A program made the position numbers and the translations under genes. Under the pieces are notes generated by a model, which saw only the letters and a program-made list of their open reading frames with translations, was not told where the DNA came from and did not search any database. A stretch of DNA of 64,000 nt from Cyclospora cayetanensis (lineage: Eukaryota; Apicomplexa; Conoidasida; Eucoccidiorida; Eimeriidae): NCBI RefSeq assembly GCF_002999335.1, contig NW_020312137.1, positions 1-64,000 on the forward strand, in the 5' to 3' direction. Below, one piece after another: positions 23,211 through 35,300 of this stretch (positions within the stretch are counted from its first letter, which is position 1; every line of letters begins with the position of its first letter).

Positions 23211-26200
23211 TCAGGGCGTGTTGCGTACAGCCAGAAGCGAGGCATCCACGGGGTCGCCGTCTAGGAAGATCTCGGGTGTCTGAGGGCCCGCTTGTGGCAG
23301 CGCTGCTACCGCGGCTGCTGCTTCGGCTGTTGTGTCGGCTGTTGATGGACTTATAAGGCTTGCAGGCTCGTCAGCCGCTGCCCAAGTCTCCGTTGCTGAC
23401 TGTTCGCTGCCGGTCTTGGTAGGGCTGCATGCTTCTGGCACTGCCGAGCCAGTAGACGCACTCGGTGTCTCGTACGTCTGCTGCCGGCGAAATCTGTTCC
23501 ACAGCCGCAGCAGCCTGCCCCAAAGGGTTGAGCGACGGAGTCTCTCGCTTCTCAGAGGGGGGGCCTCCAGTGTGAAGCTGCGTCCGCAAGCACAACACGC
23601 CATCAGCGTCTCTTTCTCGCGCCAGCTTAAACCCCCCGACAGCCGGGTTAGGGCTGCAAGGAGGCGAAGGCAACAAGGCGCAAGTGGCCTTTGAGCGGAA
23701 CTCAGCTTCGCGCGAGCTTGCATGCACGGCGCCGAGCTGCGAATTAACGTTGGCACGCTACCTTCTAAGGCAGCCCGCCGGCTAGCCACGTGAGAAGCCG
23801 AATATGTTGGAAAGCGCGAGCTGCAGCAGTTGGTAGCAAATCGCAAACCTGATAAGTTGGACGGTTTGTGCTGTCGGCGGCAGGAACGCGGAGAGAGAGT
23901 CCTGGGCCCATGGAGAGGGGCCGACTACGCCGTGCTGTAGCAACACCCCATCAGCCAGCAGCAGCAGCAGCACGTGAGGCCGCTGCGGCTGCTGTTTGCT
24001 GCTGCGCACTTCCAGCAGCCGCATGTCTCTGGGGTTTTGCTGGAGCTGTGGAGGCGAAAGAGGCCCTGAGAGGCTCCTTAAGCCGAATTTCACCCTGCAT
24101 GCGGCGGCAACGAGGACAGGCACACAGCCGCAACAACCAGAGGCGCACCAGCATCAGGACGTACAGCGGCTGTATGCGCTGCAGTACGGGAGCACACAGC
24201 GACTGACTGCCCCTGCCAGTGGCGGACTGTCGCGCAGTGAAGGACAGTGCGTTGTTGTTCGAAGGGCTCTGCCTCCTGGCCTGCTGGAGCCTCGCCAGTG
24301 AAGCCTCACCACACAACATTTGTCTTGCCGTGCGTTAGCCACTGTGGCTCCGTGAGCACGGGCAATCCAGCCAGCAGGAGCGCCGCTACTGCGTCTGCCG
24401 ATGGTGTCTTTGCCCCTGCTGTCTCCGCCGCAGCAGCAGCGGAGGGAGACAGGCAGAAGGCAGGGCCCTCCCCCAGAATGCCGCGGCTGCGCGAAAGGAA
24501 CTGGGCCTGCGTAAACTCTCTGCGGGAGGCGCCCACTTGCAGCTGATCCGCAAGCAAACACAGACGCGCAGTCCAAATGCGCCTGACACTAGAGCAAGCG
24601 AGGAATGTGCAGCAAACCTGCATGCAACCAGGGGCAGTGACTCTAGCAGCGATCTCAGGGGCGCTGGAAGCAGCGGGGGTAGCCAGAGTAGTAGCACTGC
24701 GCAGCTGGCTGGACAGCCTACTTCGGGTTGGAGGAGCGTAATGCCGTCCGTCGCCGCCACGATGTCGATCTCTTGCTGCGCATGCTGCTTTGTCTCCTGC
24801 TTGGCTGCATTTCCAATGAAGAGCATGTGCGAGCTGGCCACTGCCAGGGGATTGTCAAGCAGGGCTTCGAAGGCTCTCGCTGGGGCTTCTGACGCTTCTG
24901 CCTGCTGCTGCTGAGGCTCTGCTGCTGCATGAGGCAATGCAGCAACATGCAGCAACCAGCAGGAGTATGGGCGTATCTGCACTGCAGCGCCCCGCCAATG
25001 CACTGTTGTCGGTCGTCTGCCTGCGGCGAAAACAGAACGGGGTCGCCTGTTGGTGTTGCTGCTGCTGCAGTGCAACGGCGAGCAATCCCCCACAAGTCCT
25101 GCAAAAGCGTCCTCCGTTGCGGCTCAGCAGCAGGAGCGCTAAGGGCGGCCCCGTCCCTCCCTCTCCGGCGGCAGCAGCGAAAGCGCGTGCAGCAGCACAG
25201 AAAGCAGCAGCACGAGCATCTCACGGTGGCTGCACGCGATGAGCACATCTCCAAAGTCGAAGGCCTCCACGCCTCGGGGGCCCCTAAGTTGCCTTTGGGG
25301 GCCTTTTAAGAGAGCTTCTCTGTGGGTGTCTGCAAAAGAGAACCGCATTCAACGTCTCAAGACCTAGAAACTTTCTGATGGACGGCTGGACAGCTGTACG
25401 CCATGCAGTCTAGATTCCCAGACGCGAAGGCTGCTGCGTTGGTGCGGCGTCGCATGAACCAGGAATCGAGGCTTACTGAGAACCTTGTGAATGTGTGCAA
25501 GAATGGCGTAAGCAGGCCACTGCGGGAAGCCCCACGCATCTAGGAGGTGCTGCTGCTTGCCGCCGCTGTGGCGGCTGCGCAGGCGCTGCAGTCTGCTGCG
25601 TCGGTCTGGCAGTTTTGACAGCAGCTGGAGCGCCACCTGCTGCTGCTGAGGAGCAGCGAACATGTCATATGCCCAGAAGGAGCACCCGCGGCCAGCCAGC
25701 AGCAGCACGTCGCTCGCGAGGCCCCAGGGCCCCTCCGTAAACATCAGGGGCCCCCCTTGGGCACTCTTGACGAAAGGCTCGTCGGGCTGTACAAACGCCA
25801 GCGAGAACCCGCTAGCGGGAGGCCCCATAAGCCCCTGACGGGGTCGCCACTTCGGGAACGATTGCGCCTTCCCAGGAGTGCGCCCCTCTCCAGCGTCACT
25901 GCTGCTGGGCAGGTGCTCCAACGCAGCAAGCGTTGCCGCAGCAGCTGCGGCTTGCCGCCGTTGCCGCTGCTGGCGCGGGTGCAGCAGCCGCAGCAGCAGA
26001 CGGCGCAGGGTCCTCAGGGGGCCCCCTGCATTGCCCATTGGGGGAGCGGCAAGTGGCAGCCACTGCTGCTGCTGGGGGGCCCCTCGAGGCAACAGGCCGA
26101 CAACGGGTTTGCGAGGGTCCACGCGCTTCGGGGGGCCCTCCAGTAAAACTTCGGCTTCGTTGGCTCGTGCGGTGGTGCCTCCTGTGTCGGACGGGGGGCC

Positions 26201-29198
26201 CCGAGCAGGGGCCCCCCAGAAACCTTTCCCAAGCCGCCAGTCACGGGGATTTCTGGAGAAGGTTGGTGCACCAGCAGTGTATGGCGAATCTGCAGCGGTT
26301 GCGCCTCGGGGGGTCTCTGAAAAGTCTACAGCCACGATGGGCAGTCCAAAGGCCTCAAGCTCCCCCCACAGCGTCGCGGGCACAGCCAGGTGCTGGTGCT
26401 CTTTAGCCGCGGCAGCAACAGCAGTAGCTGAGGAGGCATGCCACCTATCGTCTGGAACCAACTGACGCGGAGAGGAGGTGCTCGCGCTGCTGCTGCCGCT
26501 GCCGCTGCCGCTGCTGCTGCTGCTCCGCGAAATCCCGCAAGTCCTTGCACTGTTTTCAAGCCCATGAGGCGCTGCGGCAGCAAAGAAGCAGCTCGCGCAG
26601 CACGCACACGATTATAAGGCCCATGCCGCAGCTGCTCGAGGTGTTGCTGCGGCAGAAAAAGTTCTTTTTGCTGTGGCAGGGCGACCCTCGAGCGCTCGCT
26701 CGACGTATTTACCTGGTGTGGCAGCTCCAGGGGTTCTCTGCAGCGTGGTGGGCTCTGAGAGGCGTCTGGCAGTAGCTGCTGCTGCCGCTGCCGCTGCTGC
26801 GTCAGTGGGATTCGCACTTTTGCTGAGGGGTGGAGGGGGAACTTCTACTGTGCCCCTAAGGCGAGGCGGCAGCAGCAGCTGCGTCGGGGTGGCTGCGTGT
26901 TGCTGCAAAAGCAGGGTGAAGCTCTCGGGAGGGCCGGAGGTGACAAGACCGTGCGTCAGCCTGGCAGTAGCACAGCCTGCGCTCCCGCAGCCGCTGCTGC
27001 TGCTGCTGCCGCTCTGGGGGACGAACAGGGGCAGCTGCAACAGCCGCTCAACGGCAGCACTTCCCCGTACAGCAAGGGCCACCAGAGGGCCCCCCGTAGA
27101 AGCAGTAAGAGGCATTAAGTAGCTCCTCAGAGCGGCGAGCCAGCGCTGCAGCACAAAACGAAGGCCCCACTCGTACACCCGCAGAACACGTCTGGCATGA
27201 AGACAGCGCAAGAGGTGCAGCAGAGGAAGCGCGAGAGGCGACCCAAGAGAGAGCACGAGTGAGGCTTTACGGTGCACGCAGAAGGGGGGAAGGGGAAAGT
27301 CTCACCTGGGCATGGAGAAGCAGCTGAAACTCGGCCTCAAGGGTTCCCCAGGGAGCAGTCAGTGAGTGCTGCGGCGCAAGCAGAACCCGCAGCTTCCCCA
27401 ATCAAGCCTTAGAGGCGAAAAGCGCTCAGACTGAAGAGCAGCCGTCTTCCTCCCCTTCCCCCCGTGACCTCTCCAGCGGTCTGTGCGTTCTGTTTCTCTC
27501 TTTCTCTTCCAGGGACCAGTCGAAACAGTTCTCAGCAGGCAGGACGCCTTCTCGATTCTCTCACCGAAATCCAAGGCGGCACTTGCTGCCGTAGACACTG
27601 GCTTGAGGCTGCGCGAAGGGCTGCGACGTCTTCGAGGGGCGCCCCCCCGGCTCGGGTGTCTTCCCAGGGGCCCCCCTCGGAGAGGTCGCAGGGCAGCATG
27701 CCCTCGAGCACCACAAAGAGCCCAAGAGATCCTGCCAAGTGAATGAGGCTTCTGACGTCCAAGCGGCCGCTAAAATCAAAGGTAAAGGGCGCTGTTGCAT
27801 GCGCTGCAAGGAAAAAGAAGCAAATTCACTGGAAGCCGGAGGGTCTGAAGCCACCCAGCCGCGCAGGGGCAGGCACCCCTGGAGAAGGGCGAACCAACAC
27901 ACGGCACGATAAAGGCATCCTTGCATGCAGACGCTTGGCAAGGACGCCTCACGGCAAAAAACGCGAAAGCAGCATTGGGGAGCTGGGCGTGGGAAGGTGA
28001 GAAAGGGATCAGATACCACTCCAAGAGAGAGACAGTTTGACGGCGTTGCACCCTGCAGAGCGCGCAGCGATGAGCTGACGGCGAACGTGGAGGGGCGAGG
28101 TCATGGCAGAAGGCAGATCCAAACCTAAGTGCCCCCACATATACACATACACAGATGTACATACACAATATACACGCATACATACACAGATGTACATACA
28201 CAATATACACGTATACATACACAGATGTACATACACAATATGCACGTATACATACACAGCTATACATACATACACAGCTAGACATACACAGATGTGCATA
28301 CACAGATACACATATATATACACATACATACAGAGATATACATACACATACACATACATACACAGATATACATACACATACACATACATACACAGATATA
28401 CATACACATACATACAGAGATATACATACACATACACATACATACACAGAGATACATACACATACACATACATACACAGAGATACATACACATACACATA
28501 CATACACACATACAGAGATATACACATACACATACATACACAGATACACACACACATACACACACACACACACACACATACGTGCACACATACATGCACA
28601 CACGCACAGACACACGCCAAAGTCTAGACCTCAGTGCACGGGCTATTTGGCTTTCTGCCTGCTTGCATGCGCCGAGCTAGCAAGCGCGCAATTAGGAGTT
28701 TGCGTTCGGGAGAGGACCTGCTGCAATGAAGAATGTTGGTTGGTGGTTTATGCAGAGGTGGGGTCCACAGAACTCTGCTTTGAACGGCTGTCCTTTTAGG
28801 CGCTCAAACAGCTGGAAGCCCGGTGGATCGCTTTCCGTCGCGTCCTTTTGCGTGGTGTAGCTTCTGTTGTAGTGTTTGTTTTTCTGCGTGTTTTCGCAGT
28901 AGTCGCCGTCTCCGCATTCTCCGTCATCACTTGCGTTCGGCGCAGCTTGCACGCAGACGCGACGGCGTGGCAGCTGCTGCTCCTCTAGCGGCAGCAGGAG
29001 GTCATGGCGCTCTATGGCTTGGTGTCTGTTCAGGAGGTGCAGCTGGAAGGGAGGGGTCCAGGAGGCGGCAGCAGGCTCTGCCTGCTCGCCGCTGTTGCTG
29101 CCGTTGCTGCTGCTGCTCTGTGGCGCTGCTGCTACTGCTGCGAAAATGAGCAGGAGCGGCTGCAGTAACAGCAGACACCCCCTCGGCACAGACCGCAT
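23211..29198 (-). CDS. Family GH35 beta-galactosidase-like secreted or membrane protein, divergent active site
   Basis: The start at 29198 gives a signal peptide (MRSVPRGCLLLLQPLLLIF, then AAVAAAP). GH35 landmarks then follow in order on the minus strand. HLCINHQPTFFIA (about 28690-28740) matches the I-NG-P-FI-SG strand. HVRRQLIAARSAGCNAVKLS (about 28030-28100) matches the KA-G-NTV helix and strand. FDFSGRLDVRSLIHLAGSLG (about 27715-27780) matches the YDFSG-DL-FI-LA signature. RSYLMPLTASTGGPLVALAV (about 27085-27140) matches GGPIIAVQV. GPLMFTEGPWG and FWAYDMFA (about 25655-25750) match PLM-TEF-GW and NLYMF. LDAWGFPQWPAYAILAHIHK (about 25495-25555) matches the DAP-DE-G-P-KY element. After GGPLVALAV the expected ENEYG acid/base loop reads RGSAAV, while the nucleophile-region Glu (FTEG) is present, so activity is doubtful. 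Downstream exons include FDFGDVLIACSHREML (about 25210-25260), a sandwich-like block, a hydrophobic segment YVLMLVRLWLLRLC (about 24130-24170) and a Ser/Thr/Ala-rich tail. The 3' end at 23211 is the least certain part. Confidence 0.6.
28130..28617. repeat. (ACATAC/ACACAT)n repeat in a GH35-gene intron
   Basis: Nearly 500 bp of ACATACACAGATATACATACACA-type units grading into a pure CA run near 28548-28580. It lies between the exon ending about 28690 and the exon at about 28030-28115 of the minus-strand GH35-like gene. It keeps several frames open on both strands, giving Thr/His/Tyr or Cys/Val/Tyr pseudo-proteins. Confidence 0.9.
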
Positions 29199-32100
29199 GC
29201 GGCCGACGGGGGAAGGCTGGCTGGCAGGTTCGGGGACGCCCACAGTTGTGTGGTGTGGCGGGGGGTAGTGCGTGCGTGTCAAATATTGCGGAAATCGCGC
29301 AATGACGGCCTTTCTCGCGCAGCCTCGCCCCTCAGCCTTTCCGTTAGGGGCCTGACGAATAGAGAATGTCGGGTGGGCGGAGTGTAGAGGCGTCTACCTG
29401 CTCCCGCGTCTGGAGCGTTCCGCAGAGTTTGTCTGGTGTGACCCCGTGGAAAGGCGAGGCAGAGTAGCAGCCATGGCTTGGAGAGTGGGGAGCAGCTGCA
29501 TGAATTTTCGCTTTTTGGTCCCTGTTAGACTCTAGACTCTCCATAGTTTGACGCGTTGACTGCGGATTGGAGGTGTACCACACCCGTTGGTCTCGAGTCG
29601 GCTGCAGCCTCTCTGCATCACCGCGATGCTGCAGGGGCGTTCCAGCGCTCCCTATGAGGTCGCTGGCTTCATGACTGAAAACTTTGTGCTCAACGCGCAG
29701 AGTTTGGCCTTTGGGGTCTGGATTCGAGGAATTGCGGTCGGGGTTACCAGCCATGTGCTCTCTCCACACGGATTTGCGCAGACCACCTGTTGGCACACAC
29801 AGCCCTCCCCCCGCGGCGCGCCTTGCTGTTGCTGCCTGCAGTTGCATTTTTCCACTAAGTAATAGAGGCATTTACGGTTCGGGGGACGTGTTTTACCTCC
29901 TCTGGCGACAGGAAGGCATTAATCGATTGTTCCTGGCAGCCATCATACAAACAGTGGGCGTGCGGCCATGTGTGCAAAAAAAATTGCTTTCATGTACATA
30001 TAGATGAATCAATGCACACGTATATCCATAAATACTATATATGGCTATCGATGTGCAGCTGTAGAGCTAGCGCAATGCGCAGAGATGGAAGCACATTTGT
30101 ACCAGCCACGCCCGGAATGGCGAGGTCTTGGCCTCTTGCCAAAGAGATTCAACCAATCCCTTCGCTTTCACCAGACCCTTCGACTATATCGTGTAGCCAT
30201 GTATATCCCAAGTTCGCACGGTTGAGTGAAAGCACAGCTAAAAGCAACGATGCGCTCAAGCGTAGCAGGGCGGTAGAGAGTTAGTAGACACTAAAAGTAA
30301 AGAAAGGGTTCCCAAGTGCGTGACTCCCGATGGAGATAGACACACAATGCTGTCCATCCGCCTGTGTGTGTGAATGCGGCTGATTCGCTATGCTTGGAAT
30401 GCCTCCGATCTCCAGAAAGTGTTACCTGCGTAGAAGAATCATCTTAATCGGCATATACACACAGCAGCACCAGTCCTTCATGCTTGTCGTTTTCTCGACG
30501 TCAGTGCTCGCTCAGACCCTTTTTTCAAGCTCACTAATAAGAGGGAAGCTACCTTTCGGCATTGTTAGCCGGGCTGGTTACGTTTAATCAGAATAAGCAA
30601 AGCTTTTACCAATAGGATAGACGGATCGCAGATGATATATACATTATTGGAGCCGTGAGCTCGATACGGCAAGAACTGGAATTTTCTGCGTCGGTGCTAT
30701 ATCCTATGTGCAACTAGCTCTGAATACTCGGAGTGCTTAGAGTGAGCACCAAGCGGCACCCTGGGTGCCCTTCTCCCCACACGCCAGAACTCTGAGGAGC
30801 GAAGACAGGGAACGCAGCGCGATCTGTAACGAGACCACTTTATGGTTTTCCCTCAAGTGGTGAACTCAGGTGTCTCCAAACAGAGGCCTCTTGGTGCAGC
30901 ATTTGCTTCTCGCTCATGACGCTTCCCTCTGCAGTGCCATGCCGGAAGACCTCCACAAACAAGCACTCGCTTGAAGTTTTGTACCCTGCAAAGATCTGAA
31001 GCAACCCTGTGTGACGCTTAGTCTGAGACAACCCAGCAGCTCCCGTCTAGTAGACCGTATTGGTACTAAGGGACCCCTTTCCAGGAAAATTGGACGTGCA
31101 GCAAACGAGGCGAGAGGCGAGGCCACAATTCAGAGGCAACGCCTCCGTCGTGGCAGCGTTTCTGGAACCTGCGAAGTTTAAAAGTGCTTCTGCCGCACTA
31201 CTGCCCATCATAAGGCAGCTGAGCACGACTGTTCTTTTTGAATTTTACGCCTCGAGAGTTTTTCGGAGCCTTAGTATCCAGTTTCGCGGAGGGGCACCGG
31301 CTCAGATTTCGGGTGTGGCTGTTCACGCTTGTCATTAGAAACAGGGGCTGCAGACAGGCGAGGGAGCAGGAATGTGCAGAAGGAGTTTGCCAGCCCATAA
31401 TTACGACGAGAGGACTGCGCCTAGGCATCACGCCTGAAGTGCAGTCATCACACACTCCGCGAGTACCACGAAACGCTAAACCCTAAGCGCCGAAAGCGGT
31501 CCATCCCACAAGCAAATGTAGGCAGACAGAGCAGGAATTTGACTGCACTACTCAGTGGCAAGGAAGGAAGACGGCCCTCCTTGCTTGAATGCATAAACCC
31601 CCTTCCGCCCCTGCACGGTAGAGAGAGAGCAGACGGCGCGAGGTCCTCCACCGGCGGTCAGTGTGGCAGTAGACTCTGACGCATTTTGTAGAGCTTTATT
31701 GCCGTTTTTTGCCCAAAAGTGGTTGCAACTGCACACATTTGTGCCTCTTCACATGTCCGCATGCGCCTCCTCCCTAACACACACGAAGACATAAGAACCC
31801 CCTCCTGCGCGCTAGCGGCGCTGCGGCCGCTGCCGACAGAGGGGGGCCCCATGGCACGTGTGTTGATAGGGCCCCCCTTTCTCTGCCTGCTCAAAGCGAT
31901 TAAAATGACTTCTTCGCAAGTTCTTGGACGCAAAAACATCACGCGGCGAATCGCAGAAGCAACGCGACCGCGCCGCTCCTAGGTAGGTAAGGGGCCTCCC
32001 CTCCCTCTCCGGGGGAAGAGCCGCAGCTGCTGCCGCCGCATCGCCGTCGCTGTAACGGGAGGCTAAGCAGCAGCAGCTCGCGCTAAACTTGCTGCGGGAG

Positions 32101-32371
32101 AGTGGCTTCTAGGAGCAGCCCTTACTTCCTCCCGAGGGAAGTGCTGTGTGAGCCTCACGCCAGTTGAGATCCCCCCTCCCCCTCCCCTTGTCGGCCTCCC
32201 CCTCGTGGCAGATGAGCGGAGATCGCGTGCAAGTTTCGCAGGAGAAGCTCTCGAGTCGCGCGGAAGCGCGTCTGCAGAGGGTCCAGAGGGCCCCCTAGGG
32301 CCCCTCCCCTAAGGCCTCTCGTGCCATCCTCGTCCGTGCGCAAAAACGACTCACTTTTCTGCCCCCCCCCC
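29199..32371. other. Intergenic region between divergent GH35-like and VPS16 genes
   Basis: About 3.2 kb of mostly repeat-poor DNA with no homology-supported exon. It must hold the promoters of both flanking genes. A minus-strand frame at 29344-29871 is open for 175 codons but lacks conserved features. A block near 30720-30775 resembles two diverged repeats at 56.7 and 57.2 kb. GGGGCCCC-like palindromes appear from about 31840 onward, close to VPS16. Confidence 0.4.
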
Positions 32372-35300
32372 ATGAGCCAGTCAAGCTCTCCCGAAGCGCG
32401 CGCCTCCGAAGCGTCTCCCGGCAGCGCCGCAAATGAGGGGCAACTGAGCGCCTCGAGGGGCCCCTTGGGGCCCTCCAAGACTCAGCAGCCGCCCCTCTCC
32501 ATGTTCGGATACGGCAGTGGCATAGGCTTCGGCTTGGGGGTGACTGTGGACTGGCAACAACTGGCTGGCGTCAGCTACAGGCGTCAGCGTCTGTTCGACA
32601 TGCTCTGGACCAACCCCAAGATTCTCGAGACATCCATCGTCGCAGGCGCTCCTTGGGGGGGCCCCCTAGCCGCCGTGCGAAGCGAGCGCGTCTTCCAGCC
32701 GGCAACTACACACAAGCTCGTGCCTGAGCTGCAGGTAGCTGAAGCCGTCGAGAAGTGCTTGCTTGGCAGGGGTCTGTTGGAGAAAGCGGTGCCCAAAGTG
32801 TGTGCGGCCGCTTCTCGCGGGAAACGTTCGATGCTCTCCGCAATTTTGCATGCGCCGTCTGCAGCTCTTCACAGCCAGAGGTCGTCTCATAGCCTCGCTT
32901 CCTTGGACCTTTACGCGCTTGGTGGCTATGCAGTGGAATGAAGAAGAGGTACAAAGGCGTGGAGATGCTTGTCTTTCCGTCAGAGTGTGGCGTGGCGTCT
33001 TCTCCGCAGGCGAGAGAAAGTCAGCCGTTGCGTGCAATCTGGAGGGTCGCTGTCTCGAGGGGTCTCTTATGTGTGCATGCAGGCGCTGGTGTGCGTTTTT
33101 GCCGACTCCGTTGTACGCACCTTCTCGCCAGCTGGAGAAAAACTGCATTTCTTCTCGTTGGGAGAGGCCATCAAGGCCGAAGGCGGCATTATTCAGGTAC
33201 ATAAGGAGGGGAAAGTAGGAAGAAAAAGGAGGGGGAGGAGCTTAGGTAGGCAGGTAGGAAGAAAAAGGAGGGGGAGGAGCTTAGGTAGGCAGGTAGGAAG
33301 AAAAAGGAGGGGGAGGTAGGTAGGTAGGTAGGAAGAAAAAAGAGGGGGAGGAGCTTAGGTAGGTAGGTAGGAAGAAAAAGGAGAAGGGGTCATTCCTGCT
33401 GCAGTACTTCTTTCCACTCCCCGAGAGATTGTAGAAAGAGGCTGTAGAGCCAAACGTGTCTTTCTGCTGTCGCCTCTTTTGGGGGAGGTTCCGCAGACTG
33501 CCTTAGGCTTTTTTGCAAGCAAGGAGGCAGTGGAAGGCTTTCGAATTTTCACTTGAGGCTTTCGACAGGAGACAGCGTCCCCAAAACGAGCCAATAAACC
33601 TCCATCCAATGTGTGACACACGCAGGCATGCATTGGGAAGGCAGGCATTGCCGTCTTGACAAGCACCAATCAGGTTTATATCAACCAAGCTTTCGACAAA
33701 GCGCGTCTGCTGCATCTACCCACTCCGCGTATGTCTACGTTGGACGCTGCACACACAGAGTCTCTTCCCTCCTTGCAACCACTGAGGCTACACTCAAAAA
33801 AACACAGGGGCAGATTGGCAGAGTCTCTGCCGCGATGGCAAGAGGCCACTGACGGTTGTAAATCAGGAGGTCTGCCCTGTCGCTTTTTCACGGCATTTCG
33901 ATTTCAGCCTTTTGCTGTGCTGCTTCTTGAATCGCGAAGCTTCCGCTCATCGTACCCTTCAAGGGTGCTCCTTCTTATACTCTTTCAATACCCCTTCACC
34001 TACTTTTAATTTGACTCTTTCTCCTAATGCTCCTCCTGAAATACGCTTCCTAATGCTCCTCCTAAAATACGCTTCCTAATGCTCTTTCTATGACTTCTCC
34101 CACTTCTCCTACAGCACGCCTCCTCATGCTTCTTCTCCTCATGATGCTCCTCCTTCTATTCCTTCTACTCTCCCTAGTATTTCTTCTAATACTCCTTCTC
34201 CCACTTTTCCTACAGCACGCCTCCCCATGCTTCTTCTCCTAATAATGCTCCTCCTTCTATTCCTTCTACTCTCCCTAGTATTTCTTCTGGCACTCCTTTT
34301 TCTCCGGAAACTCCTTCCCCGCCTCCCTTCAATGCTCTTATTGCCGCGCTAGGGGTCCTCACGCATGCAGATGGGTGCTACTACTCTCACGCATGCAGAT
34401 TTGTGCTACTACTTGCGATATTCCACTGCAGCCTTACGGGGGCCCCCCCTCTGCATCTGCGCCATCACGGGGCCCCCTTTGCCGCCTTCTTTTCAGGGGG
34501 CCCCTTCTTCCGGCCTTCTTGAGGGGCCCCCTGCGCTTCTCACCGAGCCGCGGCTGCTCGTTGCCACTGAGGAGGGGGCACTTCTCCTCGTGGATCGCAA
34601 CGGCTGTCAAGATCTCAAGTAAGCTGGTGGGCATGCATGCGGGAGTCGTCGAGCGTCTTGTGTGTGGACCTTGTTCTTGGACGAAGACGCAACAAAGGCA
34701 CAAGACATGCGCTGTGTGGGGGGTGTCACTCTGCGCAGAATCCCTGACGGCCCCTTTGTCGCACTCGCCGCTTCACGCAGCAATCGCTTTGTTGCCGCTG
34801 TGTCCAACGCTGGGTAAATTCCACCCCTTCTTGCCCCCTGCCGACTGCACTGCGGCTAAAAGCCGCCTTTGCAGCTGCAGAGCTGCTGCAGCGCTTCAGA
34901 TAATGCCTCGAAAGCCGTGTACGAGTTCTCTCTCTGCATGGAAGATGAAGGGCTTGGAGGGCAGTGGAAGGCAGCAGCGACCAGCCATTACGGCTCGTTC
35001 AAAGTATCTAAGGGGGTGTGAGTGTCGGGAGAGAGACGGGCTTTTGGGTGCAGGCTTTCTGCTCTTTGTTGACTGCGCGCAATGCTGCAGAGCGCTGCAG
35101 GTGTTGCGCGTGGATGCCTCATCAGTGCAGCTAGCTGCTTCCGCCTCCTTCGACAGGAGCCGAAGAGTGCGCCAAATCGCCTGGTGTGGGGACGACTGCC
35201 TCGGGGTGTATGTACCGCTCACGACGCCGTCGGGAGACATTCAGGTGAAGCGCAGCTGCCTGGCACGTGCGCGAACGAACGAACGACTGCTTGCTGCTGC

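Noticed and set aside
27776..28627. Long Cys/Val/Tyr frames (minus) and Thr/His/Tyr frames (plus)
   Set aside because: Caused by the ACATAC repeat in a GH35-gene intron. Only the block near 28030-28115 is accepted, in one minus frame.
29344..29871. 175-codon minus-strand frame with ATG
   Set aside because: No conserved motif, no codon pattern distinguishing it, and no link to the GH35-like gene just downstream; left unannotated.
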